Of a stretch of 64,000 nt of DNA, positions 40,714 through 51,161 are shown piece by piece; position 1 is the first letter of the stretch, and each line of letters opens with the position of its first letter. Source of the DNA: Closterium sp. NIES-65 (Eukaryota; Streptophyta; Zygnematophyceae; Desmidiales; Closteriaceae); assembly GCA_948144175.1 (NCBI GenBank), contig CANXME010001992.1, positions 248,001 to 312,000 of the forward strand, in the 5' to 3' direction. Both the position numbers and the translations under genes were made by a program. The notes under the pieces were generated by a model that saw nothing but the letters and a program-made list of their open reading frames with translations, was not told where the DNA came from and did not search any database.

Positions 40714-42697
40714 TCAAGAAGTGAGCAAGTGAGGCCAAGTAGGCACAAAACCTAGCATAGTACAGAAGCGCTGATGATCACCAGGCGGAAGTGCCTTGGT
40801 AAAGTTATCAGCAGTGTTGGCCTCAGAGGCCACGTAAGCAAGGCGCAGCTGACCACACTGCTGCAGCTCACGAGCAAGAAAGTAGCGGAGAGAAATGTGC
40901 TTCGTTCTGTACTCCAGTCTGTGCTCCCGACACAAGGCCAACATGGCGTTGTTGTCTACGTACAGAACTAGAGGAGAACGAGGCGGCTCTCCTAGGTCAG
41001 TCAGCAGGTAGGTGAGCCAGCGTAGCTCTTGTGCAGCCATGGCCCCCGCGTGGATCTCAGCCTCACAGCTGGAGCCGAGAACAGAAGACGAGCGGGTAGA
41101 CCGCCACGAAAAAGAGCCGGAGCGAAGGCTGAAGGTGTAACCCTGTGACGGCCGCTGCGTAGCTTTGTCGTCAGCCCAAGAAGCGTCTGCGTGACCTATG
41201 AGGACCACTTGTCGTCGCCCTCCAAGCACTAGCCCCATGCCCGACGTACTGCACAAGTAGCGCAACACCCTCTTCGCTGCAGCCATGTGCTCTGGTCAGT
41301 GTCTCCCAGGAGCAACATAGCGTGCCAAGATGCTAAGAGGGTATGCAAGGTCAGGTCGTGTGCAGGTCATCAGGTACATGAGGCAGCCAACAAGCTCTGG
41401 GTACGGGCCACTCGGCTCTACGGACTCATCTGAAGGCAGAGCTGAGAGCGAGTGGCGAGTAGACAGAGGAGTGGCCTGAGGCGAAGAGTACGTGAAGGCG
41501 AAGCGCTGAAGGACCTGCTGCACCTTGTGTGACTGAGTCAGGGTAATGGTGCGCTTTGCTCTGTCCCAGGTGATCTGCAAGCCAAGGTAGCTGCGCAGTT
41601 CACCCAGGTCTGTGCACGTGTGTCTCTTCTGCAGCTCGGACTTCACGTGGGCGAGTCCAGCAGTGTCGGCACTGGCAAAGACCAAGTCGTCGACGTACAA
41701 CAGCGGCAAAGAGGTGTCGGTGCGCAGAAAGAGCGACGGGTCGGCTGTAGAAGGAGCAAATCCAAGAGCCGCAAGTGTAGTCCTCAGTGTGTCGTGCCAC
41801 TCACGGGGCGCCTGGCGGAGACTGTAGACTGGTCGCCGGAGGCTCCACTGGGTACCAGGAGGAAACGACCCAGTGAAGCCATGTGGGCGGCGCAGCCAGA
41901 TCTCCTCGTGCAGGCTGCCCTGCAAGAAAGCTGTGCTGAAGTCAAGAGAGTGAAGCTCGTAATCGCGCTGAGCGGCTATGTGCAGCAGCACCCGAAGAGT
42001 GGTCATCTTCGGGGTGGGAGAGAAGGTCTGAAAGTAGTCAACTCCCTGCCGCTGACTGAAGCCTTGAGCCACGTAATGCGCCTTGAAGACAGGCGGAGAA
42101 CCCGGCGGCCGCTTCACCCTGAAAATCCACATGCCACTGACGATGTTCGCCCCAGGTGGGGGAACCTCGTCGACGTAGGTGCCTGTGGACTTCCAGGAAG
42201 CCATCTCTGCATCCATGGCCGATTGCCACTGAGAGGAGTAGGGACCCTCGATCGCCTCAGCGTACGATCGAGGAGTCGGGATGTCTGGTGCATCCGGGTC
42301 TCCCTCAGGGGCAATCAGCGTGGACACGAGATGAGGCAAAGCAGCAGCAAAGCACTGGAACTCCTCCTGCCTGTCCTCAAGGACGTCCGTGCTAAGAGTA
42401 CACTCACCCCCGACGGACGGAGGACAGACAGACTCAGACTCAGCAACAAGACTAGCAGCGTAGTCTAGACGACAGCGAGCAGCAAAGTCGACAAGCTTAG
42501 CAACTAGAGCCGATGCAGCAGTGGACTCAAATGAAGGGTCAGTGACAATAGTAGCCAGGAGACGTGTGACAGAAGAACTGACAGCACGAAGAGAGTCAGA
42601 CTCCGGGTCAGCAAGAACAGGAAGAGAGGACTCTGGAGGAGACGGCAACGGGACACGCAGAGGAGTAGTGGAAGGACGCAGTGCCATCCGGTGTGTG
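40714..42697 (-). pseudogene. Copia-B reverse transcriptase and RNase H
   Basis: Minus-strand continuation of the Copia-B pol after Copia-A: linker (MALRPSTTPLR), reverse transcriptase (SYAEAIEGPYSSQWQ, GMWIFRVKRPPGSPP, LLYVDDLVFAS) and RNase H (ADASWADDKATQRPSQGY) to TGA at 40714. A TGA at about 41296 replaces the Arg of Copia-A's GRHRP, and about four residues are missing just before YVDD compared with Copia-A. Similarity to 47673-49559 is very high. Confidence 0.88.
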
Positions 42698-42702
42698 CCT
42701 GG

Positions 42703-42833
42703 TGTTAGAACATATAGCTTACTTGTTTGTGTAGGCTATAGTGGGGTATCCCATAGGGGGTACAACACAGTTAGGGTTTCCTATTTGTACTCACTTTGTT
42801 CATAGTCATTTCATTCTCGTTCTTTCTTTCACA
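42703..42833 (+). repeat. Copia-A 5' LTR
   Basis: 131 bp, TGTTAGAAC...TTTCACA, 129/131 identical to 49773-49903. It shares TAGGCTATAGTGGGGTA with the Copia-B LTR. Confidence 0.93.
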
Positions 42834-42899
42834 TGGTATCAGAGCAGGTTCCCTCCTAGGGACTGCTTCTAGGGCCCACCGAAGCACGCCCCGAGGCGC

Positions 42900-43515
42900 G
42901 TTTTCCTTTTTTTTTTAGCGACCCGTTGTGTCGCCCCCAGCGGCCCGTCGCGCCGCCTTTCCCTTAGCGGCCCCGCCGCCCTTCGATCGCGGCTCCGCCG
43001 CCCTTCCTTAGCGGCCCCACCGCCCTTCGATCGCGGCCCCGCCGCCCTTCGATCGCGGCTCCGCCGCCCTTCCTTAGTGGCCCCGCCGCCCTTCGATCGC
43101 GGCCCCGCCGCCCTCTGCTAAGCAGCCCCGCCGCCCACTGCTCACGCGGCCCCGCCGCCCTCTGCCACGCGGCCCCGCCGCCCTCTGCTAAGCGGCCCCC
43201 CCGCCCTCTGCTAAGCGGCCCCGCCGCCTTGCTCACGCGGCCCCGCCGCCCTCTGCTACGCGGCCTCGCCGCCGCGTCGCCCGTGCATCGCCCGTGAGCC
43301 GCCCCAACTGCCCGTGCAGCCGCCCGCGAGCCGTCCCAGCCGCCCGTGCGGCCGCCCGTGAGTCGCCCGCGAGACGCCCGCGCCGCTCGAGCCGCTCGAG
43401 TCGCCCGCGAGACGCCCGCGCCGCCCGAGCCGCCCGAGCCGCCCGCGAGACGCCCGCGCCGCCCGAGCCGCCCGAGCCGCCCGAGCCACCCGAGACGCCC
43501 GAGGGACCGATCTTC
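42900..43515 (+). repeat. Copia-A leader: GC-rich tandem repeats
   Basis: Units such as GCGGCCCCGCCGCCCTTCGA give way to GCCGCCCGAGCCGCCCGAG-like units between primer site and Gag. The region is free of stops in some frames because of composition, and a real protein is unlikely. Confidence 0.85.
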
Positions 43516-43628
43516 CTCTCCTGTGGGGCTCCTACTGCTCCTGGGCCGGCGCAGCTGCTGTGCTGCCGTGTTGCTGTGTCGCTGTGCTACCCAACTCTTC
43601 CTGCCCGGTAAGACTGTCAGCTTCTACA

Positions 43629-46600
43629 ATGGCCACCCCCAGTGTCCTGACTTTTGACGCTGAGGGTCGCGCCATTGACTTTGCAGCCTGAATTGAGGAC
43701 TTGCAGCTGTACTTACTGTGCGATGCCATCGATGAGGTTTCTCTCTTTGACTTTGTCTCTGGCGCTGTCCCTGCCCCTCCTGCTGATGCTGACCCCTTTG
43801 TTCGCTTCAAGTGGGCGACACGCGATGCTGCTGCACGTCTTGCTGTGCGTCGCCACCTCCCTTCCTCCGAGCGTGCACACTTTAGTCAGTGCAAGACCGC
43901 TCAGGCCTTGTACGACGATGTAGTTGCGCGCTACTCCTCCCCTTCCACTGCTACACTGAGCCGCCTCATGCTACCGTACCTCTTCCCTGACCTTGCTGCC
44001 TTTCCCACAGTCACTGACCTCTTTACCCACCTTCGCGCTAGTGACACTCGCTACCGAGCTGCGCTTCCTGCTGCCTTCCTCGCTGAAAACCCCCCTCCCA
44101 TGTACATCACCCTCTACTTTCTAGTCACCCGTCTCCCTGAGTCCCTTGGTGCTGTTAGGGACCAGTTTCTCTCTGTCTGTCCCACCACCCTCACTGTCGA
44201 CCTCCTCGAGAAGTCCCTGCTAGCGGCCGAGAAGAGCATAGTCACTATAGGGGCCTCTCGTGGTGACCCGCGCACCCCCATCTTTGAGGGGTGTTCTCCT
44301 TCCCCCCTGTTACCCTCTGTCGCCTCTGCTGCTGCGGCCGACCTCATTGGTTTAGAGTCGGTCGGTGCGGCGTCTGCCCCCAGCGGTAGGCGCCGCTCTG
44401 GCACGAGCAAGGGGGGCAAGGGAGCGGGTGGAGCTAGCGGGGGCGGTGGCGGAGGAGGTGGGGGCGGCGGGGGGAGTGGGGGTGGCGGTGGGGGTGGAGG
44501 CGGGAGTGGAGGTACTTGTGGCAGCAGTGGAGGCGGAGGTGGCGGCGGAGGTGGTGGCGGAGGTGGCAGTGGGAGCGGCGGGGGCGAGGGTAGCGGTGGC
44601 GGCGGTGGCGGCGGAGGCAGAGGTGGCGGTGGTGGAGGTGGTCGGAGTGGCTCGTCCCAGCGAACCAGCACTGGGGGTGGTCAGCGCCAGCAGCAGCAGC
44701 GCTCTCGCGACGTCCCCGTTCCTCAGCAGCTTCATGAGTGGTACTCGCAGCGTCAGCGTGGTGGGGCGTTCGGTCCCTGCACCTACGTCCTTCGCACCAG
44801 CGACCGCGCGGGTGAGCAGTGTGGGGGCACCCACACCGCTCGTCGCTGCTTTGCCCGCTTGACCGACGCTTGGCCCAAGTAGTTTCCGGAGGCCTCTGAG
44901 ATCCCCCGCTGGGGAGAGCTGTCTAGGGCTGGTGTAGCTGTTTTTGATCTTGACTTTGATGCTATCCTTGCTGCCATGTATGCTGTGACTGTTAGTGACG
45001 ATGGTGACTGTTACCGGTGTTTCCCGCCCGACCCGGGCATAGGTACTGCTGCGTCAGGTGCCAGTGAGGCTGCTGCTCTAGGTGCCAGTGCGTCTGTGCT
45101 CTCAGGTACTAGTGAGTCTGCCCTCTCAGGTACTGTGTCGGCTTCTGCCTCTCACAACTTTACCCTTGACTCTGGGGCGTCTCGCTCCTTCTTTCGGGAC
45201 CGCACCACTCTCACACCGCTTAGTCGGCCTGTTGCGGTGTCCCTGGCTGACCCCTATGGGGGTCCTGTCCTGTCTCGTTTCTCCACAGTCCTCTCGTGTC
45301 CGGCGGCTCCCTTTGGCACCCTGACTGGTCTTTACCTCCCCTCGTTCTCTACGAACCTGGTGGGTGGTGCTGACCTACAGGATGTGGGTGTCCACCAGTT
45401 CACTCCTGCTCGTCAGCGGGTGACGCACTGCACAGAGGCTAGCATAGGTCGTCACCTGGCTACGTTTACACGTCAGCCAGGGTCGAGCCTGTACACACTG
45501 ACCACTGCTTCTCCTCCTCGTGCTGAGTCTGGTAGAGTCCCTTCGTCTGGTCAGGTGTTTGCTGCAGCGTCCAGGTCTGGTCCTGAGTCTGCCCCCTGTT
45601 CGTGTCGCCGTCTGTCTCACGAGACCCTCCTCTGGCACCACCGCCTTGGCCACCCCTCTCTGCTTCGGCTCAGAGGCATGGCCTCCCGTCTTCTTGTGTC
45701 TGGTCTCCCCCGGTCCCTCCCTCCCCTTCCTCAGGGCCCTGTTCCTTCCTGTGTCCCCTGTGTCGAGGGGCGCCAGCGTGCTGCCCCTCACTCCTCCCAG
45801 TTTCCTCCGACAGAGGCTCCGTTGCAGACGCTTCACATGGACGTGTGGGGCCCTGCCCGCGTCCGTGGACTCGGTCACGAGCGCTACTTCCTGTTGGTGG
45901 TTGACGACTACTCGCGCTACACCACAGTCTTCCCCTTGCGCAGCAAGGGTGATGTCACTGAGGTGCTGATCGACTGGATCCGCGCAGCTCGTCTCCAGCT
46001 CAGGCAGAGCTTTGGCTCGGACTTTCCTGTGTTACGTCTGCACTCGGACAGAGGCGGAGAGTTCTCCTCTGGCCTTCTGCGTGCCTACTGTCGTGCGCGA
46101 GGCATCCGCCAGACCTTCACGCTTCCGGACTCACCGCAGCAAAATGGGATTGCAGAGCGCCGCATTGGCATGGTCATGGACGTCGCTCGTACGTCTATGA
46201 TGCATGCGGCTGCCCCCCATTTTCTGTGGCCGTTTGTGGTCAGGTACGCGGCGCATCAGATCAACCTCCACCCCAGGGTCTCCAAGCCGGAGACCTCCCC
46301 AGCCCTGCTGTGGACGGGGAAGGTTGGCGATGCGTCGGCGTTCCGGGTCTGGGGATCTCGGGCGTTTGTCCGCGACTTGTCTGCGGACAAGCTGTCCCCT
46401 CGCGCTGCTCCCTGCGTCTTCCTGGGGTTCCCCCCCGACGCCCCTGGGTGGCAGTTCTACCACCCCACCTCTCGACGTGTTCTGTCCTCCCAGGACGTCA
46501 CGTTCGACGAGTCGGTACCCTACTACCGCCTCTTCCCCTACCGCACTCCGTCCCTCCCCCCGGCCCCGCTCTTCTTGGTACCAGGTCCCCCCCCGGTAGA

Positions 46601-49559
46601 CCCCCTCCCCCCTCAGGGTCCTGCACCTTCAGGTGTGTCCCAGGTAGACGCGGTCGAGCCTGTCGAGGTCACTGGTGACTCTGGTGCTGCTGCGAGAGCT
46701 GAGCCTGGGGGTGCTGGGACTGGAGGTGCTACGCTTGGGGGTGCTGAGCCTGGGGGTGCGGAGTCTGGGGGTGCTGAGCCTGGGGGTGCTAAGCCTGGGG
46801 GTGCTGAGCCTGGGGGTACTGAGTCTGGGGGTGCTGAGCCTGGGGGTGCTGGGCCTGGGGGTGCTGAGCCTGGGGGTGCTGAGACTGGGGGTGCTCCACC
46901 TGGAGGTGCTTTGCCTGAGGGTGCTAAGCCTGGAGGTTCTTCGCCTGGGGGTTCTCCGCCTGGAGGTGCTTCGTCTCGCCGAGAGCCACTCTCCCCACAG
47001 GAGCTGCGTGAGTGGTTTGCCCGGCGCTGGAGGCGTGCTGCAGGTGCTGGAGGTTCTTCGACTGCAGAGGGTGCTGCTGCCGAGCGTCCCGGAGGTGCTT
47101 GTGCTGTGGGTGCTGGACCTACTGAGGGTGTTGGCGCTGAGACGACAGCTCGCGGTCTGGCTGGCGGCGCTTCTGGTGCTGCTGGGGGTTCCGGAGCTAG
47201 TGGAGGTGCTGCTGGAGGTTCTGGTGCTGCTGGAGGTGCTGCTGGAGCGGGTACTCCTGCTGGGGGTACCGGTGCTGTCCCTCCTGTTTCTGGCGTCGCC
47301 ACGCGGCCCCGCCCGTACTTCGTTCCGCTCCTACAGCAGGTTCTTGGTCTTACACCTTCTCCTGGTCCTCCTCCTACTCCCTTAGAGGGTCCACAGTCTG
47401 TCCCGTCACGGTCACAGCTACAGCCTGCCTCCCCTTTGCGTGCTCCTTCTCCCTACGCTGGTCCGACTGGAGGTCTTACTGAGCGTCGTGAGCCTGCGTC
47501 TCGTCCGGCGTTGCCTGTTCGTACTGCGCGCACTAGTGGTCGCGGTTCGCGTCAGCGTCCTCCTCCTGTCCCTGGCACGCACCGGATGTCACTGCGTCCG
47601 TCCACTGCTCCTCTGCATGCCCCTTTGCCTTCTCCTCCTGCTTCCTCTCTTCCTGCTCTTGCCGACCCATAGTCGGACTCTCTTCGTGCTGCCAGTCCTA
47701 CTGTCACGCGTCTCCTTTCTACTGCTGTCACTGACCCTTCTTTCGAGTCTTCTGCTGCGTCTGCCCTTGTCACTGAGCTCGTCGACTTTGCTGCGCACTG
47801 TCGTCTAGACTACGCTGCTAGTCTTGTCGCTCAGTCTGAGTCTGCCTGTCCTCCGTCCGTCGGGGGTGAGTGTGCCCTTGGCACGGACGTCCTTGAGGAC
47901 AGGCAGGAGGAGTTCCAGTGTCTGGCCGCCGCTTCACCTCATCTCGCGTCTGTACTGCTAGCCCCTGAGGGAGACCCGGATGCACTTGACATCTTGACTC
48001 CGCGCTCGTACGCGGAGGCGATAGAGGGTCCCTACTCCTCTCAGTGGCAGGCAGCTATGGATGCAGAGATGGCTTCCTGGAAGTCCACAGGCACCTACGT
48101 TGACGCTGTTCCCCCTCCTGGGGCGAACATCGTCAGTGGCATGTGGATCTTCAGGGTGAAGCGACCGCCGGGTTCTCCGCCTGTCTTCAAGGCGCGTTAC
48201 GTGGCTCGTGGTTTCAGTCAGCGGCAGGGAGTTGACTTCTTTCAGACCTTCTCCCCGACCCCGAAGATGACCACTCTTCGGGTACTACTGCACGTTGCTG
48301 CTCACCGTGACTACGAGCTGCACTCTCTCGACTTCAGCACTGCTTTCTTGCAGGGCAGCCTGCACGAGGAGATCTGGCTGCGCCGCCCTCCTGGCTTCAC
48401 TGGGTCTTTCCCTCCTGGTACCCAGTGGAGTCTCCGGCGTCCAGTCTACGGTCTCCGCCAGGCGCCACGTGAGTGGCACGACACACTGAGGACTACGCTG
48501 GCGGCACTTGGGTTTGCTCCTTCTACTGCCGACCCGTCGCTGTTTCTGCGCACCGACACCTCTTTGCCGCCGTTCTACATCCTCGTGTACGTCGACGACT
48601 TGGTCTTTGCCACAGCTGACACTGCTGGACTCGCCTACGTGAAGTCCGAGCTGCAGAAGAGACACACGTGCACTAAACCCTAAACCCTTGGCTTGCAGAT
48701 CACCCGGGACAGAGCACGCCGCACCATCACCCTGACTCAGTCACACATGGTGCAGCAGGTCCTTCAGCGCTTCGGCTTCACGTACTCCTCGCCTCAGGCC
48801 ACTCCTCTGCCTACTCGCCACTCACTCTCAGCTCTGCCTTCGGATGAGTCCGTAGAGTCGAGTGTCCCGTATCCAGAGCTTGTCGGCTGCCTCATGTACC
48901 TCATGACCTGCACACGACCTGACCTTGCATACCCTCTTAGCATTCTTGCACGCTATGTTGCTCCTGGGAGACACAGACCAAAGCACATGGCTGCAGCGAA
49001 GAGGGTGTTGCGCTACTTGTGCAGTACGTCGGGCATGGGGCTAGTGCTTGGAGGGCGCAGTCCAGTGGTCCTCACTGGGCACGCGGACGCTTCTTGGGCT
49101 AACGACCAGGCTACGCAGCGGTCGTCACAGGGTTACACCTTCAGTCTTGGTTCCGGCTCTGTTTCGTGGCGGGCCACCCGCTCGTCTTCTGTTCTCGGCT
49201 CCAGTTGTGAGGCTGAGATCTACGCCGGGGCTATGGCTGCACAGGACCTTCGCTGGCTCACCTACCTGCTTACCGACCTGGGAGAGCCGCCTCGTTCTCC
49301 TCCAGTCCTGTACGTAGACAACAAGGCCATGCTGGCCTTGTGTCGAGAGCAGCGACTGGAGCACAGGACAAAGCACATTGCTCTCCGCTACTTTCTTGCG
49401 CGTGAGCTGCAGCAGCGTGGACAGTTGCGGCTTGCGTACGTGGCCTCTGAGGCCAACACCGCTGATGTCTTCACCAAGGCACTTGCGCCTTGTGATCATC
49501 AGCACTTCTGCACTCAGTTGGGACTTGTATTTGTCTTACCTCACTTGCTTACTTCTTGA
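43629..49559 (+). pseudogene. Copia-A Gag-Pol polyprotein, four stops in one frame
   Basis: A single frame from ATG 43629 (MATPSVLTFDAEGRAIDFAA) to TGA 49557-49559. Order: Gag; a Gly-rich tract (44400-44650); knuckle C-x13-C-x3-H-x4-C (about 44780); protease (TLDSGASRSFF, about 45170); pre-integrase (LWHHRLGHPS); integrase (HMDVWGPAR, HSDRGGEF, QNGIAERR; D-D-E intact); a (GGAEP/GGAES)n linker (46700-46980); reverse transcriptase (LVYVDDLVFA); RNase H (ADASWANDQATQRSSQGY). Stops: TGA 43689-43691 (likely Trp), TAG 44880-44882 (Gln in Copia-B), TAG 47670-47672 (Glu in Copia-B) and TAA 48681-48683, the last created by a telomere-repeat insertion. No frameshift. Confidence 0.88.
48674..48687 (+). 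repeat. Two-unit telomere repeat at a deletion scar
   Basis: TAAACCCTAAACCC, two exact plant-type telomere heptamers, replaces about 26 bp that Copia-B retains (encoding DLGELRSYL). Net loss is 12 bp, so the frame resumes with LGLQIT, but the insert adds a TAA stop. This suggests break repair with telomere-repeat addition. Confidence 0.8.
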
Positions 49560-49772
49560 CCTTGCCTGTACTGTCACATATATATACTCTTGCTCTTGCT
49601 TGTTTAGCCTCTTGTATACCTATATATGTGCTCTTGCATGTGAACTGGCCTTTTGGCCTTTGAACTTGTGCTCGGAATGTGTGGTGACTTTGTGATCCAC
49701 CCTGAGCTTTGCCTTGCTTTGCTTGACTGGTCTTGTGACCCCTTGTTCTCCCCCACTTTGCCTATGGGGGTG

Positions 49773-49903
49773 TGTTAGAACATATAGCTTACTTATTTGT
49801 GTAGGCTATAGTGGGGTATCCCATAGGGGGTACAACACAGTTAGGGTTTCCTATTTGTACTCACTTCGTTCATAGTCATTTCATTCTCGTTCTTTCTTTC
49901 ACA
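49773..49903 (+). repeat. Copia-A 3' LTR
   Basis: 131 bp, preceded by polypurine ATGGGGGTG and followed by target duplication CCTGG at 49904-49908. Confidence 0.93.
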
Positions 49904-49908
49904 CCTGG

Positions 49909-50569
49909 GACCGCAGGAGGACGCGGACGCACAGTATGACCACTAGTGCGAGCAGCACGAACAGGCAACGCAGGATAAGACGCAGGCTCACGACGCTCAG
50001 CAAGACCTCCAGTAGGACCAGTGTTGGGAGAAGGAGCAGGTAGAGGGAAGGCGGGCTGTAACTGTGACTGCGACTGGACAGGCAGTGGACACGCTAAGGG
50101 AGGGGCAGGACCAGTAGAAGGCGGAAGACCAAGAACCTGCTCAAGGAGCTGAACGAAGTACAGCCTCGGCCGTGCAGCACCTCCAAAACCAACAAGGACA
50201 GCACCAATACCTCCAGCGGCAGCACCATCTCCAGCAGCGCCATCTCTAGCACCCTCAGACGCACCAGCTCCAGCAGAAACACCAGCGCCAACACCCCCAG
50301 CAACTCCAGCTCCAGCAGCACCAAATCCCGCAGGACCGGCAGCTCCAGTACCGCCAGCAGCTCTAGCAGGACCAACTCCAGCAGCCCCAGCAGCACCCCC
50401 AATCCCAGCAGCTCCAGTACCTCCAGTACGAGCACCTCCGGGACCAGCAGCAATAGTAGTACTTCGAGCTCCAGCAGCACGGCTCCAACGCCGGGCAAAC
50501 CACTCGCGCAGCTCCTGCGGAGAGAGTGGCTCCCGCCTCGACAAAGCACCGCGAGAGGCCACATGAGCA
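49909..50569 (-). pseudogene. Copia-B integrase-RT linker segment
   Basis: Minus-strand frame between the two insertions: RREPLSPQELREWFARRW, then a long Gly/Ala tract and PRLYFVQLLEQVLGLPP, ERREPASYPALPVR. Copia-A has the same blocks at about 46980-47540. The segment connects the integrase part (51162 onward) to the RT part (42697 downward). Confidence 0.85.
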
Positions 50570-50574
50570 GACCC

Positions 50575-51156
50575 TGTCAGAATCCCAACCACTAGACCAT
50601 TGGGATAAAAGGGCTTGTTTCAGTAGCGGGTCAGTGCGCCCATAACCCCCCCAGACAAACGCGCCTGTAACCCCCCCTAGGATCGATCGGGGATCTCACA
50701 GTGTAGCTCTACTGACACCCCCCCACACTGGGAGGCCCACGACTGAGCACAGTGGCAACGGCCAACATGTGCATACACCGGGATTCGAACCCGAGACCGC
50801 TCTGATACCATGTCAGAATCCCAACCACTAGACCATTAGGATAAAAGGGCTTGTTTAAGTAGCGGGTCAGTGCGCCCATAACCCCCCAGGCAACCGTGCC
50901 TGTAACCCTTCCCTAGGATCAATCGGGGATCACCAGTGGACCTCTGAACCCCCCCTCACTGGGATGCCCGAAGTGCACACACCGGGATTCGAACCCGAGA
51001 TCGCTCTGATACCATGTCAGAATCCCAACCACTAGACCATTGGGATAAAAGGGCTTGTTTCAGTAGCGGGTCAATGCGCCCATAACCCCCCAGGCAAACG
51101 CGCCTGTAACCCCCCCTAGGATTGATCGGGGATCTCACAGTGTAGCTCTACTGACA
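50575..51156 (-). mobile_element. Miniature LTR element (TRIM-like) with three LTRs
   Basis: LTRs at 50575-50717, 50811-50947 and 51015-51156 (about 140 bp, TGTCAG...CTGACA in the outer two) separate two internal segments of only 93 and 67 bp. Each internal segment has, on the minus strand, a tRNA-Met primer site TGGTATCAGAGC beside the LTR; the first has a clear G-rich polypurine stretch at the other side. Target duplication GACCC at 50570-50574 and 51157-51161. It has no coding capacity. The minus-strand LTR end and internal segment also form pol III box A (TGGTCTAGTGG, 51029-51039) and box B (GGTTCGAATCC, 50985-50995). Confidence 0.85.
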
Positions 51157-51161
51157 GACCC

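Larger units (their letters stand above)
42703..49903 (+). mobile_element. Copia-A: Ty1/copia element inside Copia-B
   Basis: 131-bp LTRs (42703-42833, 49773-49903; 2 differences) are flanked by CCTGG (42698-42702, 49904-49908). Plus strand: LTR, primer site TGGTATCAGAGC at 42834-42845, GC-rich leader, single gag-pol frame, polypurine ATGGGGGTG (49764-49772), LTR. It is 7201 bp. It inserted into the integrase-RT linker of Copia-B, so it is the deepest level of the nest together with the miniature element. Confidence 0.95.

Noticed and set aside
50960-51050. A functional tRNA gene on the minus strand
   Set aside because: Box A and B match, but the sequence spans an LTR end, a primer site and an internal segment, and no complete cloverleaf with a matching acceptor stem is evident.
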